Shown here piece by piece: positions 1 through 9,027 of a stretch of DNA of 43,441 nt. Under the pieces are notes generated by a model. The model was not told where the DNA came from. It saw only the letters and a list, made by a program, of their open reading frames with translations, and did not search any database. Numbering within the stretch: the stretch's first letter is position 1; every line of letters begins with the position of its first letter. The translations under genes were made by a program, and so were the position numbers. Source of the DNA: JALZOC01 sp031361295 (GTDB lineage: Bacteria; Acidobacteriota; Vicinamibacteria; Vicinamibacterales; 2-12-FULL-66-21); the NCBI GenBank assembly GCA_031361295.1, contig JANMCN010000147.1:1-43441 (forward strand), written 5' to 3'.

Positions 1-1879
1 ACGACGCGTAGAAACGGTTGCGGCGTTCGGTGAGCAGGTCGGTTTTCACCGAGTCCATCGTCGGCGCCGGTTGGGCCGGCGGCGCGTCTTTCGCCGTGGC
101 CGCGGGCTTGGCCGCGGCGTCGGTCTTCTCGAGCACCTTGACGATCACGGCGCCCGTGTCGGTCACAATCGGGTCGCTGACGGCGCCCGCGGGGAGCGCG
201 AACGCGGCCGCATCGACCGCGGGGCTGACCCCGACGTCCGCGATCGTCGCGCCGCGCGCGATCAGATCCGTCGTCTTGACGTCGAGGCCGGCGGTCCTGG
301 CCGCGGCGTTGAAATCACCTGACTTCATCTGCGCGTCAACCGCGGAGGCACGCTGGCGGGCCGCCTCGACGGCCTTGTGCTTGAGCACCTCGTCCCGCAC
401 CTTCGCCTTGACCTCGTCCAACTTCGGCACGTACGAATCCTGCCGACCGGTGACCGTGATGAACGCAAATCCCTGCGGCGTCCGGATCGCGGCGCTGACC
501 TCTCCGTCCTTCAAGTCGAACGCGCGCTCGGCAACCGCAGGGGCCATGCCGAGCCCGGAGATGGGCTCCTCCCGGCTGAACAATCCGGAGTCGCCCACCG
601 TGAGCCCACGGGGCTTCGCGACGGTGTCGAAGTCCGCCGGCTTTTTCAGCTTCGCCGCCACGTCGTCGGCCGTCCGCTGCGCCTCCGACTGGGCCCGGTC
701 CCACTTCAACTGATCCTCGATCTGGGCACGCACTTCGGCCAGCGGCTTCGTGGCGCCGGCTTTCTTGTCGAGCAACTTGATGATGTGGAAGCCGTACTGC
801 GTTTTGACGAGATCGCTCACCTGGCCGGGCGACATCGAGAACGCCGCCTTGTCGAACTCCGGCACCATCTGGCCCTTGCCGAAATAATCGAGGTCCCCGC
901 CCTTGGCCTTGCTCGCGTCATCTTCGGAGTACTGCTTCGCGAGCTGCGCGAAATCGCTGCCGGCACGCACCTTCGCGAGGACGTCTTCCGCCTGCTTCTT
1001 CACCGCGCCCTCGTCCTTGCCCTCGGTCTTGAGGAGGATGTGGCTGGCACGCACCTGTTCGGGGGTCGAGTACTGCTGCTGGTTGTCGTCGTACGAACGC
1101 TGGATGTCCTCAGGCGAAACCTGAATCCTGGCGCGGTTCGCCTGCATATCGATCAGGGCGTACCGCACCTTCCGCTTCTCGGGGATCTTCAGCTCGTTCT
1201 TGTGCGCGTCGAAGTACGTGGACAGTTCGGCATCGGTCGCCTCGAGGCCCGACCGGAACTTGTCGGCGGGAAACGACACCACGGCCAGCTTGACCTTCTC
1301 GTTTCGGCGGCGGAACTCCTGATCCACTTCCTTGTCGGTGACGGTGATCCAGTTCGTCAAGGCGGCCTGCAGCTTCTCGACGGTGACGCCGCGCCGCACC
1401 TGTTCCTCGAACTCGTCGGGACGGAGCGCCGGATTCTGCATCTGCAGCAGCTGCCGGTATCGTTCCTCGCCGATGAAGTGCCCGTTCTCCTGCAGCGCCG
1501 GCAGGACGGCGATCCGTTCGCGGACTTCCTCGTCGGTCGCCGTGATGCCCAGCTTCGCGGCTTCCGCCAGCGCCGTCTCTTCTTCGAGCATCTGCTGGAC
1601 GATGCGCTGATCGATTCCGAGCTGCTTCAGCATGCGCTCGTCCACATTCGCGCCGTACGCCGACCGGTACGACTGCATCTGCTGCTGGTACATCCGTCGG
1701 AAGCGGTCCGCCGTGATGTCCCGGCCGTCCACGGAGGCGACCACCTGGCTGTTGCCGGCTCCTCTCGCATCGGTCTGCAGGAAGCTGGGGATATACAGAA
1801 GGATGAATGCCAGCACGACAACGGCCAGGCTCCACTTGAGCCAGCCCTTGTGTCGGCGCATCCGGTCGAGCATCGTCAT
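1..1879 (-). CDS. ppiD: PpiD/SurA-type peptidyl-prolyl cis-trans isomerase, membrane anchored (3' end outside window)
   Basis: Periplasmic foldase that would help outer-membrane and secreted proteins fold. About 626 codons are visible without a stop, close to the usual PpiD length, so only the last few residues are missing at the left edge. A short basic N-terminus (MTMLDRMRRHKGWLKW) precedes one membrane segment (about residues 15-32), then a SurA_N-like helical chaperone region (to about 230). A parvulin rotamase domain follows (around RASHILLKTEG, then GGDLDYFGKGQMVPEF and YGFHIIKL), then a second, degenerate parvulin-like part. The start at 1879 has AAAGAGG 9 nt upstream and a TATAAT box at 1915-1920 further up. 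It is transcribed divergently from the GGDEF gene. The family assignment is firm; PpiD rather than another anchored SurA-like protein is inferred from length and the membrane anchor. Confidence 0.9.
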   Translation of the reverse strand, partial: MTMLDRMRRHKGWLKWSLAVVVLAFILLYIPSFLQTDARGAGNSQVVASVDGRDITADRFRRMYQQQMQSYRSAYGANVDERMLKQLGIDQRIVQQMLEEETALAEAAKLGITATDEEVRERIAVLPALQENGHFIGEERYRQLLQMQNPALRPDEFEEQVRRGVTVEKLQAALTNWITVTDKEVDQEFRRRNEKVKLAVVSFPADKFRSGLEATDAELSTYFDAHKNELKIPEKRKVRYALIDMQANRARIQVSPEDIQRSYDDNQQQYSTPEQVRASHILLKTEGKDEGAVKKQAEDVLAKVRAGSDFAQLAKQYSEDDASKAKGGDLDYFGKGQMVPEFDKAAFSMSPGQVSDLVKTQYGFHIIKLLDKKAGATKPLAEVRAQIEDQLKWDRAQSEAQRTADDVAAKLKKPADFDTVAKPRGLTVGDSGLFSREEPISGLGMAPAVAERAFDLKDGEVSAAIRTPQGFAFITVTGRQDSYVPKLDEVKAKVRDEVLKHKAVEAARQRASAVDAQMKSGDFNAAARTAGLDVKTTDLIARGATIADVGVSPAVDAAAFALPAGAVSDPIVTDTGAVIVKVLEKTDAAAKPAATAKDAPPAQPAPTMDSVKTDLLTERRNRFYAS

Positions 1880-1914
1880 GGTCTCTGGGCCTCTTTATCG
1901 CACGGGAAACCCCG

Positions 1915-1920
1915 ATTATA
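1915..1920 (-). promoter_or_regulatory. Probable -10 box of the ppiD-like gene
   Basis: A perfect TATAAT on the minus strand, 35 nt upstream of the ATG at 1879, in an otherwise GC-rich gap. The -35 position 17 bp upstream (TGCGTC) is poor. Transcription would start near 1908 and give a leader of about 28 nt that contains AAAGAGG. Confidence 0.55.
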
Positions 1921-2031
1921 CGCCTCTCCGCCGAACGGACGCACCGGGTGGAGCCCGGCCTCGGCGGTCTTCCTGGCGGAGACGAAGGTTCGCCCCATGC
2001 GTGTCGTCTCGGGCGGAGCCACCTAATGTGT

Positions 2032-2037
2032 TATATT
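2032..2037 (+). promoter_or_regulatory. Possible -10 box of the GGDEF gene
   Basis: TATATT within an AT-rich patch (about 2026-2045) in the divergent gap between the ppiD-like gene and the GGDEF gene. No convincing -35 is seen. Transcription from here would start near 2044, upstream of both candidate starts of the GGDEF gene. Confidence 0.4.
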
Positions 2038-2144
2038 CTCGTTCGATAGAAGGACTTAGAGGGCCCCCCCATTCTTACAGGACGCAGAGCCGATTGACCG
2101 CGACTGGTCGGCAGCCTCGCGCCCGTCGCCCATCGAGCAGAGCC

Positions 2145-3188
2145 GTGTCCGCAGTACGCCGCGACCTGGCGGGCAGGCTGAAGCCGCTCCAGGCGGCCCT
2201 CAAGCGCCGGCTCGCCCGAGCCGATGTACTGGCTGACATGATCCGCGCGGTGAACTCGAGCCTCGAGCCCGAGAAGGTCGCCGAGGCCCTGCTGTCGCAG
2301 GCCTCCGACTGGATACCCGCGCCCGCCTGGCTGGTCCTGGCGGTGGACGGCGGCGGCCGGACGCGGCCCATGGCCGCCAACGGGCTGACGCCGCCGCTCG
2401 AATCCTGCGCGCACGCCGTCGGGCACTGGGTCATGCGCAGCGGAGAGGTGTTCACGTCGGCGAGCGTGGGCCAGGACCGTCGGGTCGCCGACAAGGCCGA
2501 GGTGGCGGCGCTCGGATTCCCCCTGACGTGCCGGGGACGCACGATGGGCGCCCTCGTGGCCGTCGATCGGGTGCGTGCGCAGACGGCGCCGAAGTTCACC
2601 GCGTCAACGATGACGGCGCTGCTGGCGGGGATCGAGCCGGGCGCGATTGCGCTCGAGGGCGCGCTCCGTATTCAGCGCGCCGAGGCGCTGTCGGTGACGG
2701 ACGACCTGACGCAGCTGTACAACTCGCGGTTCCTGTCGCAGGTGCTGCGCCGCGAAACGAAGCGCGCCTCGCGAGGTGGACGGCCGCTGTCGCTGCTCTT
2801 CGTCGATCTCGACGGGTTCAAGAGCATCAACGACACGCACGGCCACCTGTTCGGCAGCCGCGCGCTGGTCGAGGCGGCGAACGTCATCCGCGCGAGCGCG
2901 CGCGAGACAGACATGGTCGCGCGGTTCGGCGGAGATGAATTCGCGCTCATCCTCCCGGATACCGGGAGCGAGGGTGCCGCCGCGGTGGGCGAGCGCGTCC
3001 GCGAGCGCATCGCGGCCTTCCGGTTTCTCGAGGGGGACGGGTTGTCGATCCAGCTGACCGTCTCGGTGGGCGTCGCCACGCTGCCGGACGTGGCGGCGTC
3101 GGCGGACGGTCTCGTCCAGGCGGCGGACGAAGCGATGTACTGGGTCAAAGATCACGGCAAGAACGGCCTGCACGTGTCGGGAAGCTGA
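2145..3188 (+). CDS. GAF-GGDEF diguanylate cyclase
   Basis: Makes the second messenger cyclic di-GMP from two GTP. From the chosen GTG the protein has 347 residues: a helical start, a GAF-like sensory domain (about 30-175) and a GGDEF domain (about 182-345). The active-site loop is an intact GGDEF (262-266), with FVDLDGFKSIND upstream for metal and substrate. An allosteric I-site RxxD (RETD, 253-256) lies exactly five residues before it, so product inhibition is expected. No membrane segment is visible, so it is probably cytosolic. The start is uncertain: the frame is open far upstream, TTG 2094 is an alternative and no strong Shine-Dalgarno is visible. The gene ends 85 bp before mreB on the same strand, so read-through into the shape operon is possible. 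Confidence 0.87.
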   Translation: MSAVRRDLAGRLKPLQAALKRRLARADVLADMIRAVNSSLEPEKVAEALLSQASDWIPAPAWLVLAVDGGGRTRPMAANGLTPPLESCAHAVGHWVMRSGEVFTSASVGQDRRVADKAEVAALGFPLTCRGRTMGALVAVDRVRAQTAPKFTASTMTALLAGIEPGAIALEGALRIQRAEALSVTDDLTQLYNSRFLSQVLRRETKRASRGGRPLSLLFVDLDGFKSINDTHGHLFGSRALVEAANVIRASARETDMVARFGGDEFALILPDTGSEGAAAVGERVRERIAAFRFLEGDGLSIQLTVSVGVATLPDVAASADGLVQAADEAMYWVKDHGKNGLHVSGS

Positions 3189-3273
3189 GCCTGCCGGCGT
3201 CCGCATCTGAGTGTCCGGTTCCTGGCGCGCACGTCAGCCACCGCCCGGCGTTCTGCAACTGAAGGAGCTATCG

Positions 3274-4299
<1,026 letters not shown>

Positions 4300-4302
4300 T
4301 CC

Positions 4303-4415
4303 CAGCCTCCAGCTTCCAGCTTCCCGCTTCCAGCTAGGTTCCAGTCTCCGGTTCCGGGGACGTCGCATCTAGCGGAAAGCGACAGCTGGGAGCTGGGAGC
4401 CGGGAGCCTGAAGCT
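4303..4415 (+). repeat. Heptamer array A, inverted, between mreB and mreC
   Basis: The left arm (4303-4335) is built from degenerate CAGCTTC/CAGCTCC-type units, and the right arm (4381-4415) from their reverse complement (AGCTGGG, AGCTGGGAGC, GAAGCT). The arms can pair over most of about 30 nt around a loop of about 45 nt. The right arm ends at the mreC ATG and contains GGGAG (4402-4406), the only plausible Shine-Dalgarno of mreC. Period and unit type match the other arrays in this window. Confidence 0.8.
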
Positions 4416-5297
4416 ATGTTAGACATCCGCCGCCGCACGGGCGTTCTGCTGTTCGTCCTCACGATCGGGCACATCTTCCTGATTTCGGTGCAGGTGCAGT
4501 CGAAATCCGGGGTGCCGGTGCTCGAGGCGATGACGTTCGGCGTGTTTGCGCGCGTGCAGCAGGGCACCTCGAGCGCGGTCCACGGCGGGCGTGGATTCTG
4601 GGCCAACTACGTCGCGCTCCGGGGCGCACGTGCCGAGAACGACGCGCTCCACAGAGAGGTGGCGGACCTCGAGGTCCGGCTGCAGGAGCAGCGGGCGCTC
4701 GCGCTTCGCGCGTCCCGCCTGCAGGCGCTCCTGGATCTCAAGGCCGGCACGCCGCTGCCGACCATCGCGGCGGACGTGATTGCCGGCAACCCGAACCCCG
4801 GGATGCGGACGCTGACCATCGGGCGCGGCACGGCTGACGGCGTGGAGGCCGACATGGCCGTGATCGCGCCCGCCGGGATCGTCGGTCGCGTGGTCGGGAG
4901 GCCCGCATCGCACGCCGCGCGCGTGCAGCTCCTCATCGACCGCTACGCCGCCGCGGGGGCCGTCACAGAGCGCACGCGTGCCGGCGGGATGGTCGTCGGC
5001 CTCGAGAAGGATCCGCCACTCACCATGGATCTCGTGTCGAATCTCGCCGACGTCAAGCCCGGTGACGTCGTCGTGGCGTCGGGTGTGGACGGTATCTACC
5101 CGAAGGGGTTCCGAATCGGACAGGTTGAAATCTCCGAGCGCGGCGCCCAGTTGTACCGGACGATCACCGTACGGCCCTCCGTGAATTTCTCGAACATCGA
5201 GGAGGTCCTGGTCGTGCTCGTGCCGGCGCGCGCGGCGACGGCCGACGCCGACCCTGCCCCGGCCGCCGTCCTGCCCGTACCGGGGCCCAAAAAGTGA
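4416..5297 (+). CDS. mreC: Rod-shape-determining protein MreC
   Basis: Bitopic membrane protein that links MreB filaments inside the cell to PBP2 and RodA and activates them. It has 293 residues: a short cytoplasmic start, one membrane segment (about 8-26), a coiled coil (about 70-105, rich in Glu, Leu, Arg) and the periplasmic double beta-barrel core. Typical family signatures are DVIAGNPNPG, GIVGRVVG, and KPGDVVVASGVDGIYPKGFRIGQV. The ATG follows GGGAG by 9 nt, and that GGGAG lies in the right arm of the heptamer repeat. The gene overlaps mreD by 4 bp (GTGA), so the two are translationally coupled. Confidence 0.95.
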   Translation: MLDIRRRTGVLLFVLTIGHIFLISVQVQSKSGVPVLEAMTFGVFARVQQGTSSAVHGGRGFWANYVALRGARAENDALHREVADLEVRLQEQRALALRASRLQALLDLKAGTPLPTIAADVIAGNPNPGMRTLTIGRGTADGVEADMAVIAPAGIVGRVVGRPASHAARVQLLIDRYAAAGAVTERTRAGGMVVGLEKDPPLTMDLVSNLADVKPGDVVVASGVDGIYPKGFRIGQVEISERGAQLYRTITVRPSVNFSNIEEVLVVLVPARAATADADPAPAAVLPVPGPKK

Positions 5298-5812
5298 GGA
5301 CGGTTGGGGTTCTTGCGGCGCTGGCGGTCGCCATTGTCCTGCAGGCGACGCTATCGGGGATGTGGATGTCGGCCGGCACGCGCGTCAACTTCGTGCTCGT
5401 CGCCGTCGTGTACGTCGCGCTGGCCTTCGGCGCCGTCACCGGCCTCCTGGCCGGAACCGCCGGTGGGCTCGCGCAGGACGCGCTGGCCGGCGGCCTGGTC
5501 GGCGTCGGCGGGCTCTCGAAGACCCTCGTGGGGTTTTTCGTGGGCGTGCTGGGTGCGCAGTTCATCGTCTCGCAGCCGATCCCGAGATTCGTGATGTTCG
5601 TCGGCGCGACCGTCGCTCACGAGCTCATCTTTCAGGCGCTCTACGCGCTCGTGGAGTCCCGCGCCTTCACCGTCCAGTATTCGGCGCTGCTGATCCAGGC
5701 CCTGGTGAACGCGACGGTCGGCGTGCTGGCGTTCGAGGTCGTCGAGGGGGCGCCGGGCATTCTGCAGCGGCGCCACTCGCGCGGTACGGTGTTCGGGCGC
5801 AGGCGGTATTAA
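5294..5812 (+). CDS. mreD: Rod-shape-determining protein MreD
   Basis: Small integral membrane partner of MreC in the elongation complex. It has 172 residues and consists almost entirely of hydrophobic segments (about five), with a basic C-terminal tail (RRHSRGTVFGRRRY). The order directly after mreC and the length match the family, whose sequence conservation is low. The GTG start lies inside the end of mreC (GTGA overlap), so translation probably depends on ribosomes finishing mreC. Confidence 0.92.
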   Translation: MRTVGVLAALAVAIVLQATLSGMWMSAGTRVNFVLVAVVYVALAFGAVTGLLAGTAGGLAQDALAGGLVGVGGLSKTLVGFFVGVLGAQFIVSQPIPRFVMFVGATVAHELIFQALYALVESRAFTVQYSALLIQALVNATVGVLAFEVVEGAPGILQRRHSRGTVFGRRRY

Positions 5813-5819
5813 TCTAAGA

Positions 5820-5838
5820 TGGATCCGTTCGGGATCCA
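5820..5838 (+). other. Perfect hairpin between mreD and mrdA
   Basis: TGGATCC, a 5-nt loop GTTCG, then GGATCCA: a 7-bp perfect stem in the 58-bp mreD-mrdA gap. It has no T-tract, so it is not a classic terminator. It could be an mRNA-processing or stabilising element, or chance. Confidence 0.4.
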
Positions 5839-5870
5839 GGACGGCCGTTTCCGCGACGCGACTAGAAAGT

Positions 5871-7784
5871 ATGTCCAGCCCTGCCCTCATGCCGGACGAT
5901 CGCCGGAGCCTCACGACGAGGCTCACGGTGATCCAGTACGTCATCGCCGTGTTCTTCGCGGCCCTCGCGGTCGGGTTCTGGATCTTCCAGATCGCCCAGC
6001 ATGAGAAGTTCGCGGAAATGGCCGAAGAGAACCACCTTCGGCGGTTGCCGCTGCCGGCGCCCCGCGGGGTGCTGTTCGATCGGAACGGCAAGGTCCTCGT
6101 CGAGAACCAGAACAGCTTCAACATCGCGCTCCTGCGCGAGCAGACGAAGAATCTCGACCAGACGCTCCGCACGCTCGCGCTGGCGACCGGCGCGGACGAG
6201 GCACAGCTGCGCGAGACCGTCAACCGCCGGCGCAAGGATCCCAGCTACCGCCCGATCGTGCTCATCTCGAACGCGACGCTCGAACAGGTCATTGCGGTGC
6301 GCGCCCGCAAGTGGGAACTGCCCGGCATCGAGGCGCGTCCCGGCCCGTCGCGACGTTACCCGGCCAACGACATGGCGGCGCACCTGTTCGGCTACGTGAC
6401 CGAGGTGACCGAAGCCCAGCTCCAGAAGGCGGAATACCAGGGTGTCGAGTCCGGCGATCTCGTCGGCCAGGCCGGCGTCGAGCAGGCGTACAACCGGATC
6501 CTGATGGGCTCGGAGGGCAACCGCGCCGTCGTCGTGAACAGCCTTGGCCGGGAGATCCAGGAGCTCGAGAAACAGGACCCCGTCGAGGGCCAGCGGCTGC
6601 AGCTCACGATCGACGCCGACCTGCAGAAGGCCACCGACGACGCCTTCACGGCGTCGGGGTTCAATGGCGCGGCGGTGGTGCTCGATCCGCGAACGGGCGC
6701 GGTCCTGTCGTTCACGAGCCGCCCGGCGTACGACCCCAACGCGTTTGCCGCGGGCATCGATCGCGCGACCTGGGCGAAGCTGAACACGGACGAGCTCAGG
6801 CCGCTCCAGAACCGCGCGCTGCAGGGGCGATACTCACCGGGATCGACCTTCAAGATGGCCGTCGGCCTCGCCGGGCTCGAGGAGGGTGTGATCACGCCGA
6901 GCTTCCAGGTGCACTGTTCAGGCGGCGCGACCTTCTACGGGCACCACTTCGGCTGCTGGAAGAAAGGCGGGCACGGGACGGTCGATCTCCGCCACGCCAT
7001 CGAGCAGTCGTGCGACGTCTACTTCTACACCGTCGGCAACATGCTGGGCGTGGACCGGATCAACAAGTGGGCGACGCTGTTCGGCCTCGGGGTGAAGTCG
7101 AACATCGATCTGCCGAACGAGCTCGTCGGTCTCGTGCCCTCGACGGAGTGGAAGAAGACGCAGAAAGAATCCAAGTGGTACGCCGGCGAGACGATTTCGG
7201 TCGCGATCGGCCAGGGGCAGGTCGCGGTGACGCCGGTGTCGATGGCGGTGTACGCGGCCAAGCTGGCCAACGGCGGCACCCGCATCACGCCGCATATCGT
7301 CAAGGCGGTGGACGACGGGACTGGCCGGAAGCCGGTGCCGCCGCCGGCGCCCCAGTCGAAGGTTGACGTCACGCCCGAGAAGCTTCAGGCGATCCGCGAC
7401 GGCATGTGGGGCGTCGTGAACGGAGGCGGCACAGGCGGCCGGGCCCGCATCGAGGGGCACGACGTGTGCGGCAAGACCGGCACCGCGCAGGTGATCTCGA
7501 ACAAGGGCCGCGTGGCCTCGAGGGGCGGGCGTGACCTGCGCGACAACGGCTGGTTCGTGTTCTTCGCGCCCCGCGATCATCCCGAAATCGCCGGCGTCGT
7601 GTTCCTGGAGCACGGCATCCACGGCCCCAACGCAGCGGCGCTGGCGCATCACATTCTCGCCACGCACTTTGCGATCCAGGACGGCAAGCCGCTGCCGCCT
7701 CCGCCCGCGCACGAAGATCTCCGCCTGGACTACAAGGATCCCTACGCCCGCAGTGGCAGCGCGCCCGCGGGCGGCGGCAACTAA
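5871..7784 (+). CDS. mrdA: Penicillin-binding protein 2 (elongation transpeptidase)
   Basis: Class B PBP that cross-links new peptidoglycan during cell elongation, paired with the glycosyltransferase RodA. It has 637 residues: one N-terminal membrane anchor (about 18-42), a pedestal/dimerisation region with the usual LPAPRGVLFDRNG start, and a transpeptidase domain. Active-site motifs are complete: S325-x-x-K328 (GSTFK), S380-C-D382 as the SxN equivalent, and K535-T-G (CGKTGTAQ). A Cys/His-rich stretch (348-370) resembles the metal-binding insert seen in PBP2 enzymes. The start ATG at 5871 follows GACTAGAAAGT, only a weak ribosome binding site. It lies 58 bp after mreD and 3 bp before rodA. 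Confidence 0.96.
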   Translation: MSSPALMPDDRRSLTTRLTVIQYVIAVFFAALAVGFWIFQIAQHEKFAEMAEENHLRRLPLPAPRGVLFDRNGKVLVENQNSFNIALLREQTKNLDQTLRTLALATGADEAQLRETVNRRRKDPSYRPIVLISNATLEQVIAVRARKWELPGIEARPGPSRRYPANDMAAHLFGYVTEVTEAQLQKAEYQGVESGDLVGQAGVEQAYNRILMGSEGNRAVVVNSLGREIQELEKQDPVEGQRLQLTIDADLQKATDDAFTASGFNGAAVVLDPRTGAVLSFTSRPAYDPNAFAAGIDRATWAKLNTDELRPLQNRALQGRYSPGSTFKMAVGLAGLEEGVITPSFQVHCSGGATFYGHHFGCWKKGGHGTVDLRHAIEQSCDVYFYTVGNMLGVDRINKWATLFGLGVKSNIDLPNELVGLVPSTEWKKTQKESKWYAGETISVAIGQGQVAVTPVSMAVYAAKLANGGTRITPHIVKAVDDGTGRKPVPPPAPQSKVDVTPEKLQAIRDGMWGVVNGGGTGGRARIEGHDVCGKTGTAQVISNKGRVASRGGRDLRDNGWFVFFAPRDHPEIAGVVFLEHGIHGPNAAALAHHILATHFAIQDGKPLPPPPAHEDLRLDYKDPYARSGSAPAGGGN

Positions 7785-7787
7785 GCG

Positions 7788-8897
7788 ATGTTCGAACGGC
7801 GCCTGTACTTCCACATCGACTGGCTGCTGCTCGGGGCGGTGCTCCTTCTGGCGGGCGTCGGCCTGACGATGATCTACAGCACGACCTACGTGCATCTGCC
7901 CGGGGGGGGCGGCCACCCGGGCGGCCGTTTCTGGGTGCAGCTGTATGCCGTCGGGCTGGGCGTCTGCGCGCTCATCGTGTTCCTCGCGCTCGACTACCGC
8001 TTCCTTGCCGAGCATTCGCTGTTCCTGTACGCGGCGCTCGTCGGCCTGCTCCTGTATGTGCTCATCGGCGGCGTTCGTGCCGGCGGGTCCACGCGATGGA
8101 TTTCGCTCGGCGTCTTCAATCTCCAGCCCTCGGAATTCGGCCGGATGGTGCTCGCGCTGATCCTGGCCATGTACTTCGGGGAGAACCGCCGCGGCGCGCG
8201 CAACTACAGCGATCTCCTCGTCGCCGGACTCTTCTTCATCGTCCCGTTCCTCCTCATCGGCAAACAGCCGGACCTCGGCACCGCGGTCACGCTCATCCCT
8301 GTCTGTTTCGGCATCGCGTTCCTGGCCGGCCTGCGCGTGCGGCTGATCGCGGTGGTTGCCATCGCGGCGGTGCTCCTGGCGCCGGTCGCGTGGAAAGTCG
8401 CCCTCAAGGACTATCAGAAATCCCGGATCAACACCTTCCTGGATCCCGAGCAGGACGCGCGCGGGCGCGGATACCAGCAGATCCAGGCCCGGATCACCGT
8501 CGGCTCCGGCGGCTTCAGGGGCAAGGGCTTCATGAACGGCACGCAGGGCACGTACAAGTTCCTGCCCGTGGCCGACAACGACTTCATCTTCTCGGTCCTC
8601 GCGGAGGAGCACGGGTTCGTCGGGGTGCTCGTCGCGCTGGGGCTCTACCTCTTCGTCATCATCAGATCGCTCGAGGCGGCCCGGCTCGCGAAGGACCGGA
8701 TCGGCGCCTACCTGGTGGGAGGGATCATCTCGGGCTTCGCCTTCCAGGTGATTTACAACGTCACGATGTCGGCCGGACTCGCGCCCGTGAAGGGGCTCAC
8801 GCTGCCCCTCATGAGCTACGGCGGATCATCGATGATCGCATCGCTCGCAGCATTCGGACTCGTCCTCAACGTGAGGATGCGCCGGTTTACGAACTGA
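7788..8897 (+). CDS. rodA: SEDS-family peptidoglycan glycosyltransferase RodA
   Basis: Polymerises lipid II into glycan strands during elongation, working with PBP2. It has 369 residues, about ten membrane segments and the SEDS signatures: the loop ARITVGSGGFRGKGFMNGTQ, then FLPVADNDFIFSVLAEEHGF and the final GLTLPLMSYGGSSMI. It starts 3 bp after the mrdA stop, so it is clearly co-transcribed and probably coupled. A glycine-rich loop (PGGGGHPGG) after the first membrane segment is slightly unusual. RodA rather than FtsW is indicated by the mre/PBP2 context. Confidence 0.95.
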   Translation: MFERRLYFHIDWLLLGAVLLLAGVGLTMIYSTTYVHLPGGGGHPGGRFWVQLYAVGLGVCALIVFLALDYRFLAEHSLFLYAALVGLLLYVLIGGVRAGGSTRWISLGVFNLQPSEFGRMVLALILAMYFGENRRGARNYSDLLVAGLFFIVPFLLIGKQPDLGTAVTLIPVCFGIAFLAGLRVRLIAVVAIAAVLLAPVAWKVALKDYQKSRINTFLDPEQDARGRGYQQIQARITVGSGGFRGKGFMNGTQGTYKFLPVADNDFIFSVLAEEHGFVGVLVALGLYLFVIIRSLEAARLAKDRIGAYLVGGIISGFAFQVIYNVTMSAGLAPVKGLTLPLMSYGGSSMIASLAAFGLVLNVRMRRFTN

Positions 8898-8945
8898 CGG
8901 GGACTGATGGCGCTTCTGCTACTCGTGGTCGTCGCGTGCTGGCTG

Positions 8946-8963
8946 GCCGGGCGCATGCCCGGC
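8946..8963 (+). other. Hairpin in the rodA-rng gap
   Basis: GCCGGGC, loop GCAT, GCCCGGC: a perfect 7-bp stem in the 130-bp gap before rng. No T-tract follows. It could partly terminate transcription or be a processing site for the downstream RNase's own mRNA, which is known for some RNase E genes but is inference here. No separate gene is supported in this gap. Confidence 0.35.
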
Positions 8964-9027
8964 GCAGCCCCGACGCACGCGTACGCGAGGCGCGCGCCGG
9001 ACCCCATGCATTTCTGGAGTTCCAGTC

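Noticed and set aside
377..2026. Long open frame on the + strand opposite the ppiD-like gene
   Set aside because: The minus-strand frame gives a clear foldase with signal anchor and parvulin motifs; the + frame is the usual high-GC shadow, with Leu/Arg/His-rich low-quality sequence.
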